A stretch of DNA of 53,224 nt from Halodesulfovibrio spirochaetisodalis (lineage in GTDB: Bacteria > Desulfobacterota > Desulfovibrionia > Desulfovibrionales > Desulfovibrionaceae). Each line of letters starts with the position of its first letter. Within the stretch, counting starts at the first letter, position 1. The DNA is taken from NCBI RefSeq assembly GCF_001672295.1, contig NZ_JXMS01000026.1, positions 43,914-97,137 on the forward strand, given 5' to 3'. The notes beneath the pieces are model-generated. The model ran no database searches. It was not told where the DNA came from and was given only the letters and a program-made list of their open reading frames with translations. Shown in pieces: positions 29,118 through 37,771 of the stretch. A program made the translations under genes and the position numbers.

Positions 29118-29640
29118 CTCATTCTCCCTGACACGAAAAAATGGATAATTCTCTACATGGTAATCTCGCGTAGAGGCTGATTTCGCAATGATTAAAACAT
29201 AGCGCGGCTATCGTCTGTAGATGTTGCGACGTAAATATTCGCATGTGAATAGCACCGCGTATACTTGGCATACACTGCCGCCAATTGCAACGACAATTGT
29301 AACCCCTTCAATAAAAAGTATAAAACTCCAGCATGCCCAAATTACTACCTAAATATATGCACACTCCTTAAAAAAAGATAACAATGCAATTTACATGAAT
29401 ATTTCTGCTTACGAAAATTGAGTTTTCGTGTGCCAATACATCAGCAAGCGCTTACAGTAGCAATTCTTGTCATGCTGTAAAAAATGAGTAAAGTATGCAC
29501 GGACTGTCCTGTGCCTGCGCCATGCCGCTGTATCGATACCGGCAGTAGCCGCAAGACATCCATCGTCTGAAGTAAACTCCTGTCTCGGCTCACAAGAGGC
29601 AGGAGCTGTTCATTAACTCTATTTTTTCCGGATGACCTAC
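29118..29640. other. divergent spacer before the sulfur-carrier gene
   Basis: About 520 bp. It contains an inverted repeat ACGAAAA-TTGAG-TTTTCGT (29411-29429), a possible operator, and a CTCCTG/CAGGAG hairpin (29577-29605) in what would be the leader of the sulfur-carrier gene. No gene is supported. The hairpin could be a regulatory leader, but I do not recognise a riboswitch class. Confidence 0.45.
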
Positions 29641-29871
29641 ATGCAAGAAGAAAAGGTTGTTTACACAAGACCATACGGCGTTACTGTGACGCTTCAGCCG
29701 CAAAACGAAACACGTACTGTTAAAGCTCGCTCTGTTCGCCAACTTTTGAACATGGTGAAAGCAAGCCCGACCACAGTGCTTGTTATCCGCAACAACGAAT
29801 TACTTACATCTGATCGCAAGCTCTCTCATGGCGACGAAATAATCGTGCGCACCGTTGTTTCCAGCGGCTAA
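29641..29871 (+). CDS. ThiS/MoaD/TtuB-like sulfur carrier protein
   Basis: A 76-residue ubiquitin-like protein: strand-turn-strand (VVYTRPYGVTVTLQPQ), helix VRQLLNMVKA, then NNELLTSDRKLSHGDEIIVRTVV, the typical layout of sulfur carriers. These carry a thiocarboxylate on a C-terminal Gly-Gly. Here the end is Val-Val-Ser-Ser-Gly, so the penultimate glycine is missing. It stands 113 bp before a TtuA-type tRNA thiolase on the same strand; in Thermus, TtuB donates sulfur to TtuA. The likely role is sulfur donor for tRNA thiolation. The ATG at 29641 is preferred over one at 29632. Confidence 0.72.
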   Translation: MQEEKVVYTRPYGVTVTLQPQNETRTVKARSVRQLLNMVKASPTTVLVIRNNELLTSDRKLSHGDEIIVRTVVSSG

Positions 29872-29984
29872 CTCTGTATTGCACGCACACGTCTCTGCTG
29901 TGCGGCATTTTCCACTATATCCTGATCATGTCTCCGGCGTCGGCTATCCAAGACGCCGCTTATGACCCAAAAGGAAAACACAGT

Positions 29985-30890
29985 ATGAAATGTAAAGTAT
30001 GTAAAGCAACTGCGGTTGTTTCACTTCCCAGCCATAATACAGGTTTCTGCCCCGACTGTTTTATGTCGTTCTACGAACGCTCTGTAGAACGCAGCATCCG
30101 CCGCCAGAAACTGTTTACGTTTGAAGATAAAATTCTTGTCGCTCTTTCCGGTGGTAAGGATTCTCTCGCCTGCGCTCTTGTACTGAAAAAACTCGGCTAC
30201 AAGGTTCACGGCCTGCACATCGACCTTGCCATCCCCGACAGTTCTGCTGCAGCACGCGGTGTTGTAGAACGCTTCTGCGCCGCACACGATATTCCGCTTA
30301 TCGTAAAAGAAATGGAGCAGGAAGGCCTGCAGATTCCACGCGTTAAAAAAGTGCTTTCCCGTTCTGTCTGCTCAGCATGCGGACGCATCAAGCGATACTT
30401 CTTCAACAAGGTAGCCATGGACGAAGGCTTTACCGCACTTGCCACAGGGCATAACCTTGATGATGAGATTGCACGCCTGTTCTCCAACACATTGCGCTGG
30501 GATATCCCGCACCTGAGCGATCAGGGCCCGCTGCTTGAAGCAGAAAACGGTTTTGCCCGCAAAGTGCGCCCGTTGTTCCGACTCACTGAATTTGAAAACG
30601 CTAACTACGCTTTTCTCAACGGTCTGGAATATCATTACGCACCATGTCCATACTCACCAGGCGCAACATCCACTGCGTACAAAAAGCTCTGGAACCAGCT
30701 GGAAGAAGAGATGCCGGGACGAAAACTTGCGTTCTACACCGCATTCCTTTCACACGGTCGTGAACCGTTCCGTCAATTCGAAAAAGCAGAAGGCACCAAG
30801 CCAGTTCCATGTGAACGCTGCGGCTACCCGACCTCTGCCGGTATCTGTGGCGTATGCCGCACACGCGATGCAGTCGCTGCCGACGAATAG
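29985..30890 (+). CDS. TtuA/NcsA-type tRNA thiolation enzyme
   Basis: A 301-residue PP-loop ATPase of the TtuA/CTU1 group that makes 2-thiouridine-type modifications in tRNA. N-terminal zinc finger C3-x2-C6...C22-x2-C25; P-loop SGGKDS (55-60); cluster ligands C129-x2-C132 and C221, positions almost identical to T. maritima TtuA (C128, C131, C220); GHNLDDE; C-terminal zinc finger C276-x2-C279...C288-x2-C291. In Thermus TtuA makes s2T54; the archaeal/eukaryal relatives make s2U34, so the target position is open. The start at 29985 has AAGGA nine bases upstream. Together with the carrier gene before it, this forms a likely two-gene thiolation module. Confidence 0.9.
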   Translation: MKCKVCKATAVVSLPSHNTGFCPDCFMSFYERSVERSIRRQKLFTFEDKILVALSGGKDSLACALVLKKLGYKVHGLHIDLAIPDSSAAARGVVERFCAAHDIPLIVKEMEQEGLQIPRVKKVLSRSVCSACGRIKRYFFNKVAMDEGFTALATGHNLDDEIARLFSNTLRWDIPHLSDQGPLLEAENGFARKVRPLFRLTEFENANYAFLNGLEYHYAPCPYSPGATSTAYKKLWNQLEEEMPGRKLAFYTAFLSHGREPFRQFEKAEGTKPVPCERCGYPTSAGICGVCRTRDAVAADE

Positions 30891-30908
30891 GTCTCATAGC
30901 ATATCTAA

Positions 30909-30948
30909 AAATAAGGGCTGTTCTGATTTCTCAGAACAGCCCTTATTT
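30909..30948. terminator. bidirectional terminator after ttuA
   Basis: An 18-bp stem, AAATAAGGGCTGTTCTGA (30909-30926) with TCAGAACAGCCCTTATTT (30931-30948), and a four-base loop. It separates the TtuA gene from the convergent acyltransferase gene. Confidence 0.88.
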
Positions 30949-31022
30949 TATTAACAAACCAACATATCCCAGCGTCATTTCAAAAAAGTCAGACGCTCAT
31001 ATATGCCTATAATACCAATCGG

Positions 31023-32825
31023 CTACTGAACAGTCTCCGGCTTTGCAAATGAATCAACGAGCTGAACAGCCTCTGTCTCCCCAAGGTACCTTTTCAATGT
31101 TCTCAGCGGCGTTTCTGCCAGATCGATCATAAGAAATGCATCCAGTGTTCCGAATGCGCTATCTACATGGAACGCTCCTATTTTTCCAGCAAGTCGCAGA
31201 TAGTGCTTAAAGAGAATAGGCATTGTCCTGCCTTCTTCCATGTCTTTCACCAGCCCGTTGAGACCGGTAAAACTCAGGTCTGCGATATTGAATGCTGACG
31301 GAATTCCTTTCGGCAATTTCAATTTAGGTACTTTTTTACCGGCAACCAGTTCTGCCAGCTCTGTATCAATGTGATGTTCTTTAAGATAGTTCACAGCCGT
31401 CACAAGGGTAAACGGATTAAACTCAAGCGGCAGACTGCACGGCCCGAAGAGATAGCGGCTTCCGGGACGACGTAGTATGTATTGGCCGATGCCCTGCCAG
31501 AGAAGCATCAACGGGCTGTAGTCCCTCTGGTATTCCGGATGGACAATAGCGCGTCCCAATTCAACAGCATGCTCAAATCTTGTGAAAAATTCCGGCTTAA
31601 ATTTGAAAAGCGTACTGCAATACATACCTTTCACACCGCTTCTCGGTACAATCTTATCTGTACACCCGAGACGGTATGCGCCGGCAATACATTCTTTTTC
31701 GTCATCCCATAGAATCAGGTGATCGTATTCGTAATCATAGGTATCAAGATCAAGATCCAATCCGGTTCCTTCCCCTACGGGGCGGAAGGTCAATTCACGA
31801 AGCCTGCCAAGGTCATGGAGCATATTAGGAATCTGAAACGCCTGAGCTTCAAATACGGTGAATCCATTTTCTTTCACCAAAATCTGCTCAGAAGGAAGAT
31901 TGTCTATTTCCCTCAGCAAGGAGTCATGCGGCCGCGCCTGCGCAATTTCCATCTGATCTTTTTCTTTCTTAAGCGGAATAAAAAATTTCTTTGCTGAAGG
32001 ACGCTTAGCCAGAGAATAGCTACGTACACGAAGATAGTTCATCACATCATCTTCTGTAGCAAAGGTTTTAAGCATATTGGAAGGGATGATGTTCCCCACG
32101 CTGTACGTAATCTTTTTATTTCGCTTGTTATACAGCTGGGCAGGAAGCAATGCGGTGCGTGCCAGCGGGTGGACAAGCCCCATCATGTTAAAGAACAGAC
32201 TGTTCCGACCGTGGAAGTATAACGGTAGCACATCTGCATTTGTTTTACGGATAATCCGCGCAACGTTTCTGTTCCAGACCGGATCAACAATGCCACCCAT
32301 CTTTGGCTGAAGATGGGAAACTTCACCAGCTGGAAAAACAACAAGACTTCCACCGTCACCCACATGAGTAATGGCATTACGAAGCCCTCGTACGTTGGCA
32401 CGGCGTGCTTCCTGAGATTCAAACGGGTTCACTTCAATCATGCATGGGCGTAATTCGGGCATAATTCCAAGCAAAAAATTCGCTAAAAACTTACATTCAG
32501 GACGCAGCGGCAGAAGCTCTGCCATCAACGCCACTCCTTCAATCCCCCCGAACGGATGGTTAGAAACAATCACAAGCGGATTATCGTGCGGAATATCGCG
32601 CAGCCCCCTGCCAAGCGCTTCCACCTTGATATTCAACAGTTCAAGTCCGTTCTGACAAAATTCAAGCGGCGTTTCTCTGCGGGAAATGCTGTCATACACT
32701 GAAAATAGTCCGTCAACGCGGGTAACGTGCATCAGCGGCTTTTTAATAGGTGCAAGTACCTTTTTAACCTTAGGCGGAATAAAATCCAGATTGATATTAC
32801 TGTGCTCAATACTCCGTCTCATCAT
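31023..32825 (-). CDS. OlsF-like bifunctional acyltransferase (PlsC-like + GNAT-like)
   Basis: A 600-residue fusion. Residues ~60-290 are a lysophospholipid acyltransferase-like domain (IVSNHPFGGIEG, with His90 and Glu96 in the active-site motif; FPAGEVS; ADVLPLYFHGRNS). Residues ~310-560 are an acyl-ACP N-acyltransferase of the OlsB/GNAT type (ELTFRPVGEGTG, YDHLILWDDEKECIAGAYRLG, ELGRAIVHPEYQRDYSPLMLLW). This domain order matches OlsF, which makes ornithine lipids by N- then O-acylation. Amino-lipid synthesis in the inner membrane is therefore the best guess; the amino acid substrate is not proven. GAGAGG precedes the start. It is a single gene. Confidence 0.82.
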   Translation of the reverse strand: MMRRSIEHSNINLDFIPPKVKKVLAPIKKPLMHVTRVDGLFSVYDSISRRETPLEFCQNGLELLNIKVEALGRGLRDIPHDNPLVIVSNHPFGGIEGVALMAELLPLRPECKFLANFLLGIMPELRPCMIEVNPFESQEARRANVRGLRNAITHVGDGGSLVVFPAGEVSHLQPKMGGIVDPVWNRNVARIIRKTNADVLPLYFHGRNSLFFNMMGLVHPLARTALLPAQLYNKRNKKITYSVGNIIPSNMLKTFATEDDVMNYLRVRSYSLAKRPSAKKFFIPLKKEKDQMEIAQARPHDSLLREIDNLPSEQILVKENGFTVFEAQAFQIPNMLHDLGRLRELTFRPVGEGTGLDLDLDTYDYEYDHLILWDDEKECIAGAYRLGCTDKIVPRSGVKGMYCSTLFKFKPEFFTRFEHAVELGRAIVHPEYQRDYSPLMLLWQGIGQYILRRPGSRYLFGPCSLPLEFNPFTLVTAVNYLKEHHIDTELAELVAGKKVPKLKLPKGIPSAFNIADLSFTGLNGLVKDMEEGRTMPILFKHYLRLAGKIGAFHVDSAFGTLDAFLMIDLAETPLRTLKRYLGETEAVQLVDSFAKPETVQ

Positions 32826-33147
32826 GGTCGACCTCTCAAGGCTTAAGTCACTTCATCAACTCACTGTGTCGCGTGCTTCTCTCACTAAATACTATAGTTC
32901 AGACTTCTATCGGAAAATTATTACACGACTGTTCCAATGCTATAGCGTGTTTCCAAAGTTTTTTCGATAATAAAACCATAATTTCGACCAATTACAACTT
33001 TGGGAAATTTTGAGCATTGTGTTTTTTATGTTACACTATTTTATTGAGGGATTCTGAATAAAGAAGGAGGATAGGCGAAAGAAAAACACTGTTTGTACAT
33101 TTTTGTTATTTATAAAAAGAAGAACACCACTCTGAATGTGCATTTTT

Positions 33148-33161
33148 TGACAATATTGTAA
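33148..33161. promoter_or_regulatory. enhancer-binding site 1 of glnN
   Basis: TGACAA-TA-TTGTAA; its core ACAATATTGT is a perfect palindrome. It lies about 105 bp above the -24 element. The same TGACAA-N2-TTGT pattern recurs 41 bp downstream and before glnA. Confidence 0.65.
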
Positions 33162-33186
33162 ATACGACTTATTTCGAGGTTGCTCT

Positions 33187-33204
33187 TATGACAAAATTGT
33201 CATA
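33187..33204. promoter_or_regulatory. enhancer-binding site 2 of glnN
   Basis: TATGACAAAATTGTCATA, arms of eight bases around two A. It lies about 64 bp above the -24 element and 41 bp (close to four helical turns) from site 1, hence on nearly the same face of the helix. Confidence 0.7.
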
Positions 33205-33235
33205 AATAGAAATCAACAGAAGATGACATTTTCCA

Positions 33236-33248
33236 TAACTTGTTGATT
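33236..33248 (-). promoter_or_regulatory. IHF-like site in the glnN control region
   Basis: Read on the minus strand, AATCAACAAGTTA fits the IHF consensus WATCAA-N4-TTR exactly. It is placed between the enhancer sites and the sigma-54 promoter, where IHF bends DNA in classical NtrC/NifA systems. It also overlaps one arm of AAATCAACA/TGTTGATTT (33210-33249). Confidence 0.55.
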
Positions 33249-33257
33249 TTACAACAC

Positions 33258-33273
33258 TGGCATCATCTGTGCT
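33258..33273 (+). promoter_or_regulatory. sigma-54 promoter of glnN
   Basis: TGGCATCATCTGTGCT: GG and GC separated by exactly ten bases, with TGGCA at -24 and TGC at -12. Transcription should begin near 33285, giving a ~75-base leader before glnN. Confidence 0.85.
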
Positions 33274-33359
33274 TTATATTTTTGCAAAACAAAACGCAGA
33301 CGCCAGAAAACGGCGTGTACCATTTATATTGCGCGAATCAGTGTAAAGGAGAGATTTTC

Positions 33360-35540
33360 ATGAGTGGATCGTTAGCAAGACTTAATGCCATTTCGGCAGT
33401 AAACAACGCAACAACAACAAACAAGCCTTTAAACTTCAGCGAAGAAAAGCCAACCGATCTGTTCGGCTGCAACGTGTTCAATGACAAAGTCATGCAAGAA
33501 CACCTCCCGAAGGCTGTGTACAAATCTCTCAAGCGCACAATTGAAAATGGCGAGCAGATGGACCCATCCATTGCAGATGCAGTTGCAGCAGCAATGAAAG
33601 AGTGGGCTCTTTCCAGAGGTGCGACTCACTACACACACGTATTTTACCCTCTGACCGGCCTCACTGCTGAGAAGCATGACAGCTTCCTTGAGCCGGACGG
33701 ACGCGGCGGCGCTATTGCGCAGTTCTCTGGATCTACCCTTATTCAGGGTGAACCGGACGCATCCAGCTTCCCTAACGGTGGACTTCGTACCACTTTTGAA
33801 GCTCGTGGCTACACTGCATGGGACCTTACAAACCCTGCATACCTGCTTGAAAATGACAACGGCATTTTCCTGTGTATCCCGACAGCGTTCGTTTCCTGGA
33901 CCGGTGAAGCACTCGACAAGAAAACTCCGCTCCTTCGTTCCAACCAGGCTGTTCACACTCAGGCCAGCCGCTTGCTCAAGCTGCTCGGTCACGAAAATTT
34001 CGATCGCATCCAGAACTTTGCCGGTGTTGAGCAGGAATACTTCCTTGTTGACCGCAACTTCTACTTCTCCCGTCCGGACCTCTACCTTGCAGGCCGCACA
34101 CTCTTCGGTGCAAAGCCAGCGAAAGGTCAGGAGCAGGATGACCACTACTTCGGTACCATCCCGAAACGTGTTCTCGCCTTCATGATTGAAGCAGAGCGCG
34201 AACTTTACAAACTCGGTGTGCCGGTAAAAACCCGTCACAACGAAGTAGCACCTGGTCAGTACGAAATCGCACCGATGTTTGAAGATTCAAACCTCGCAAA
34301 CGATCACAACCAGATGATCATGAGCGTGCTCAAAAGCGTTGCAAAACGTTACGGTATGGCGTGCCTGATGCACGAAAAACCGTTTGCAGGCATCAACGGT
34401 TCCGGTAAACACCTCAACTACTCCATCGGTAACGGTCAGTTCGGCAGCCTTTTCGATCCGGGCGAAACCCCGCACGAAAACGCACAGTTCCTCCTCTTCT
34501 GTGCTGCTATGATCCGTGCTGTGCACAAACACGGTTCTTTGCTCCGCTCAAGCGTAGCTTGTGCAAGCAACGACCACCGTCTCGGTGCTAACGAAGCTCC
34601 TCCTGCAATCATGTCCATCTTCCTCGGCGACCAGCTCACCGATATCTTTGACCAGATTAAAGAAGGTGCTGAAGTTACCGGTAAAGAAAAAGGCATCCTG
34701 CGTGTCGGCGTTGACACACTGCCTCCGATCCCAATGGATGCAGGTGACCGTAACCGCACAAGTCCATTTGCATTTACCGGCAACCGCTTTGAATTCCGTG
34801 CAGTAGGCTCAAGCCAGTCCATCGCTGGTGCACAGCTTGTTCTGAACACTATTCTTTCTGAGTCTCTCGCATACATCTCTGATCGTCTTGAGAAACTTGT
34901 TGAAGACGAAAGTGTTGAGCTCAACGTAGCGGTTACAAAAATTATTCAGGAAATCATGAAAGAACACGACAACGTTGTGTTCAACGGTGACGGTTACTCT
35001 GAAGAGTGGACAATTGAAGCTGCAAAACGTGGTCTTGCGAACCTTCGCACTACCCCGGAAGCGCTTCCTGCACTCAACAGCCCGTCCAGTGTTGCTGTAT
35101 TTGAAGAATTTGGCGTTCTGTCCAACCGCGAACTCGACAGCCGCGTTTCCATCTTCTTCGAGCAGTACATCAACACACTGCAGACTGAAGTTGAACTTGC
35201 GATCAAGCTTGCCCGTACTTCCATTCTTCCGGCTGCTGTACGTTACCAGACTGAACTGGCACGCAACTGCCTGAACATGAAAGAACTCGGCCTCGGCTGC
35301 ATCACCGGCCCGCTGACCAAGCTGACCGAAAACCTGAATGGCCTTGAGTCCGCTGCGAATGAACTCGAATCCATGCTCGCAAAGTCCCATGCAGGCGAAC
35401 AGGAACATGCACACTCCCTGTGCAATGAGACACTGCCAGTGATGACAGAGCTTCGTGAGTACGCAGACAAACTTGAAGAAATCGTTGCTGACGATCTCTG
35501 GCCTCTGCCTACCTACCAGGAAATGCTGTTCATTAAATAG
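33360..35540 (+). CDS. glnN: glutamine synthetase type III
   Basis: ATP-dependent ligation of ammonia to glutamate; 726 residues, the large GSIII class rather than the ~450-residue GSI. Class features are the N-terminal [70 protein letters not shown] and the long C-terminal extension after the catalytic core. The start at 33360 has AAAGGAGAG. Transcription is predicted from a sigma-54 promoter with two upstream activator sites, so it should respond to nitrogen limitation. A terminator follows, and glnA comes next as a separate unit. Confidence 0.95.
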   Translation: MSGSLARLNAISAVNNATTTNKPLNFSEEKPTDLFGCNVFNDKVMQEHLPKAVYKSLKRTIENGEQMDPSIADAVAAAMKEWALSRGATHYTHVFYPLTGLTAEKHDSFLEPDGRGGAIAQFSGSTLIQGEPDASSFPNGGLRTTFEARGYTAWDLTNPAYLLENDNGIFLCIPTAFVSWTGEALDKKTPLLRSNQAVHTQASRLLKLLGHENFDRIQNFAGVEQEYFLVDRNFYFSRPDLYLAGRTLFGAKPAKGQEQDDHYFGTIPKRVLAFMIEAERELYKLGVPVKTRHNEVAPGQYEIAPMFEDSNLANDHNQMIMSVLKSVAKRYGMACLMHEKPFAGINGSGKHLNYSIGNGQFGSLFDPGETPHENAQFLLFCAAMIRAVHKHGSLLRSSVACASNDHRLGANEAPPAIMSIFLGDQLTDIFDQIKEGAEVTGKEKGILRVGVDTLPPIPMDAGDRNRTSPFAFTGNRFEFRAVGSSQSIAGAQLVLNTILSESLAYISDRLEKLVEDESVELNVAVTKIIQEIMKEHDNVVFNGDGYSEEWTIEAAKRGLANLRTTPEALPALNSPSSVAVFEEFGVLSNRELDSRVSIFFEQYINTLQTEVELAIKLARTSILPAAVRYQTELARNCLNMKELGLGCITGPLTKLTENLNGLESAANELESMLAKSHAGEQEHAHSLCNETLPVMTELREYADKLEEIVADDLWPLPTYQEMLFIK

Positions 35541-35570
35541 CGCTATCCAGCACCTCCAATTGACAAAGCC

Positions 35571-35605
35571 ACTCCCCTGTTTTGAAAAAGACAGGGGAGT
35601 TTTTT
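35571..35605 (+). terminator. intrinsic terminator of glnN
   Basis: ACTCCCCTGT (35571-35580) and ACAGGGGAGT (35591-35600) with a ten-base loop and six T. It separates glnN from glnA transcripts. Confidence 0.9.
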
Positions 35606-35646
35606 ATGCACTGATAAAATTAAGTATAGAAAAAAATTCCATTGTG

Positions 35647-35660
35647 TGACAATTTTGTAA
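35647..35660. promoter_or_regulatory. enhancer-binding site of glnA
   Basis: TGACAATTTTGTAA matches the glnN sites (TGACAA-N2-TTGT-A/C-A). It lies about 80 bp above the glnA -24 element, a typical activator distance. A looser ACAA-N5-TTGT follows at 35661-35673. Confidence 0.65.
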
Positions 35661-35732
35661 ACAAGGATATTGTTAACTGCTTGCTATTCATTGGGATGCT
35701 GATTAATGATGCGACCGTGAATAACAGGGATG

Positions 35733-35748
35733 TGGCATAAAAAACGCA
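35733..35748 (+). promoter_or_regulatory. sigma-54 promoter of glnA
   Basis: TGGCATAAAAAACGCA: correct GG-N10-GC spacing and TGGCA at -24. The start of transcription should be near 35760, giving a ~98-base leader. Confidence 0.8.
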
Positions 35749-35857
35749 ATCATTTTCAATGTCACGCAGTAAGTCCCGCATAAATTGTAATATTTTCAGG
35801 AACAAGGTAGATATCTGCAGTCCACTTTATGCAGAATTTGCCTTTGGGAGGTATGTT

Positions 35858-37207
35858 GTGACCGAAGAATACACTGTGTTCAACTGCAAGAACGGTGATG
35901 ACGTTATCCGTGCAGTAAAAGAGCACAACATTAGTTTTGTACAGTTTTGGTTTGTTGATATCCTTGGCACCCTTAAAAGCTTTCAGGTAACGCCGAAAGA
36001 GCTTGAAGCAGCGTTCGAAGAAGGCATGGGCTTTGACGGCTCTTCCATTCTCGGATTCACACGCATTGAAGAATCCGACATGGTAGCCTATCCTGACGCA
36101 ACCACATTCCAGATTTGCTCATGGCGTCCGTCCGACCGCCCTGTGGCTCGCATGTTCTGCGACATTAAAAATCCGGACGGCACCCCGTATGAAGGTGATC
36201 CCCGCTATATCCTCCGCAAGCTTATCGAAAAAGCAGCACAAAAGGGATACACCTACTATGTCGGCCCTGAGCTTGAATTTTTTCTCTTCACAGATTCCAA
36301 TAATCCGCAGGCTATCGACTCCGGTGGATACTTTGACGCACCACCGCTCGACATGGGCAACGATGTGCGCCGTGAAATCATTTTTGCGCTGGAAAAAATG
36401 GGCGTGGATGTTGAATACTCCCATCACGAAGTAGCTCCTTCACAGCACGAAATCGATCTCAGATACTCTGAAGCGCTTAGAATGGCAGACATTGCCATGA
36501 CCTATAAGGTGGTAGTGAAAGAGATTGCCCGCAAACACGGCTACTACGCTACCTTTATGCCTAAGCCGCTGTTCGGTGAAAACGGCTCCGGCATGCACGT
36601 ACACCAGTCATTATTTAAGAACGGTAAAAACGCCTTCTTCGATGCTAATGACCCGCACAACCTTTCCAGCGAAGCACGCAGCTACATTGCAGGTCTACTG
36701 AAGCACGCTAAGGAATACACCTGCATCACTAACCAGTGGGTAAACTCCTACAAGCGTCTGTTACCGGGCTATGAGGCTCCGGTGTATGTCGCATGGGCAC
36801 AGTGCAACCGCTCTTCCCTTATCCGTGTACCGATGTACAAACCGGGCAAAGAGCAGGCAACACGCATTGAACTTCGTAGTCCTGACCCTGCAGCTAACCC
36901 GTACCTATGCTTTGCTGCTACCCTTGGTGCCGGCCTTGAAGGTATTGAAAAAGGGTACGAGCTTCCTGCTGCGGTTGAAGAAAATATTTTCGCTATGGAA
37001 ACAGAAGATCTTACCGCAAAGGGTATTGAGTCATTACCTGGTTCTCTCCATGAAGCGGTTGAACACCTCGAACAGTCAGAGCTTATGAAAGGTATTCTCG
37101 GAGATCACATGCACTCCAACTTTGTGAACAACAAACGAATAGAGTGGGACGAATACCGTACCCATGTTTCCGAGTTTGAACTTCGCAAATACTTGCCGAT
37201 TCTCTAG
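35858..37207 (+). CDS. glnA: glutamine synthetase type I
   Basis: Dodecameric-type GSI of 449 residues, ligating ammonia to glutamate. N-terminal beta-grasp with DILGTLKSFQV, then MGFDGSSILGF, GPELEFFLF (metal ligands), HHEVAPSQHEIDLRY, NGSGMHVHQSLF and RIELRSPDPAANPY. The region where GSI-beta enzymes carry the adenylylated Tyr (NLYDLPPEE) reads NIFAMETEDL, so control by adenylylation is unlikely; the class is GSI-alpha-like. The start is GTG at 35858 with GGGAGG six bases before it; earlier in-frame codons lie inside the leader. It has its own sigma-54 promoter and two terminators. Confidence 0.95.
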   Translation: MTEEYTVFNCKNGDDVIRAVKEHNISFVQFWFVDILGTLKSFQVTPKELEAAFEEGMGFDGSSILGFTRIEESDMVAYPDATTFQICSWRPSDRPVARMFCDIKNPDGTPYEGDPRYILRKLIEKAAQKGYTYYVGPELEFFLFTDSNNPQAIDSGGYFDAPPLDMGNDVRREIIFALEKMGVDVEYSHHEVAPSQHEIDLRYSEALRMADIAMTYKVVVKEIARKHGYYATFMPKPLFGENGSGMHVHQSLFKNGKNAFFDANDPHNLSSEARSYIAGLLKHAKEYTCITNQWVNSYKRLLPGYEAPVYVAWAQCNRSSLIRVPMYKPGKEQATRIELRSPDPAANPYLCFAATLGAGLEGIEKGYELPAAVEENIFAMETEDLTAKGIESLPGSLHEAVEHLEQSELMKGILGDHMHSNFVNNKRIEWDEYRTHVSEFELRKYLPIL

Positions 37208-37263
37208 TGCTCAAGACCAAAACTGCCTTTATCTGACAGATCAGGCAGTGCAAAATATACTAA

Positions 37264-37310
37264 AAAAGTCAGATGGTCACATACGATATGTACATGACCA
37301 TCTGACTTTT
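37264..37310 (+). terminator. first terminator of glnA
   Basis: Sixteen-base arms AAAAGTCAGATGGTCA and TGACCATCTGACTTTT around a 15-base loop. Confidence 0.85.
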
Positions 37311-37328
37311 GCATTTGGTATCAATTAT

Positions 37329-37363
37329 AGCCGGACTCACAATGAGTCCGGCTGTATTTTTTC
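37329..37363 (+). terminator. second, tandem terminator of glnA
   Basis: AGCCGGACTCA (37329-37339) pairs with TGAGTCCGGCT (37343-37353) around a three-base loop, followed by GTATTTTTTC. Two strong terminators in a row insulate the convergent His-rich gene. Confidence 0.87.
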
Positions 37364-37413
37364 TCTTTCAATGATCAGCAGATGAATTCTACCCAATTCA
37401 CCCAATCTGTATG

Positions 37414-37731
37414 CTACATGTGTCTGCCGTTATGACCACCATTGTGTCCGCTGTAGTGACCACCGTAATGGCCGCCGTGGCTACCGTGTCCGCCATGCAT
37501 TCCAAAGAAATTACATACAGAATCCCACATTGAAGAAGAGTTGGCTTTGCCCTGTTCTGAAAGCTGGTACATATGATTTCCATTCTGTCCCATCGGGCAT
37601 GCATATCCCTGAGTTTGAGTGTACCCGCTGTTGTTCATGGCCATGTGCCCCATTGGAGCGTTGTTTGCGGCAAATGCCATTGAACCTGTTAACACCATAA
37701 TAACAGCCGCAGCTGCGATAAACTTTTTCAT
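37414..37731 (-). CDS. secreted small His/Gly-rich protein, probable metal binder
   Basis: A 105-residue exported protein. A signal peptide (residues 1-21, cut after SMAFA) is followed by a Met/Asn/Gln-rich stretch with two Cys (45 and 73). The C-terminal tail has eight His in GGH/GSH/SGH spacing (79-104), a typical site for Ni, Zn, Co or Cu. No family is recognised; a periplasmic metal store or scavenger is inferred. The start at 37731 gives a clean signal peptide. An exact-spacing sigma-54 promoter lies 40-56 bp upstream, so the protein is likely switched on by an enhancer-binding regulator, which is unusual for such a protein. Confidence 0.75.
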   Translation of the reverse strand: MKKFIAAAAVIMVLTGSMAFAANNAPMGHMAMNNSGYTQTQGYACPMGQNGNHMYQLSEQGKANSSSMWDSVCNFFGMHGGHGSHGGHYGGHYSGHNGGHNGRHM

Positions 37732-37771
37732 AACTAACCCCTTTAGTTTTTCGTTGATATGCCCCGTATGA

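Larger units (their letters stand above)
32826..33359. other. divergent regulatory spacer before glnN
   Basis: About 530 bp. The right half holds the glnN control region: two palindromic sites, an IHF-like site and a sigma-54 promoter (listed separately). The left half, next to the OlsF-like gene, is AT-rich and shows no gene. An AAGGAGGA at 33064-33071 is not followed by a start codon in range. Confidence 0.6.

Noticed and set aside
29263-29278. TGGCATACACTGCCGC before the sulfur-carrier gene
   Set aside because: The -12 GC is out of register by one to two bases, so spacing does not fit sigma-54.
33429-34238. 269-codon minus-strand frame inside glnN
   Set aside because: Antisense shadow of a highly expressed-type gene with biased codons; no start signal.
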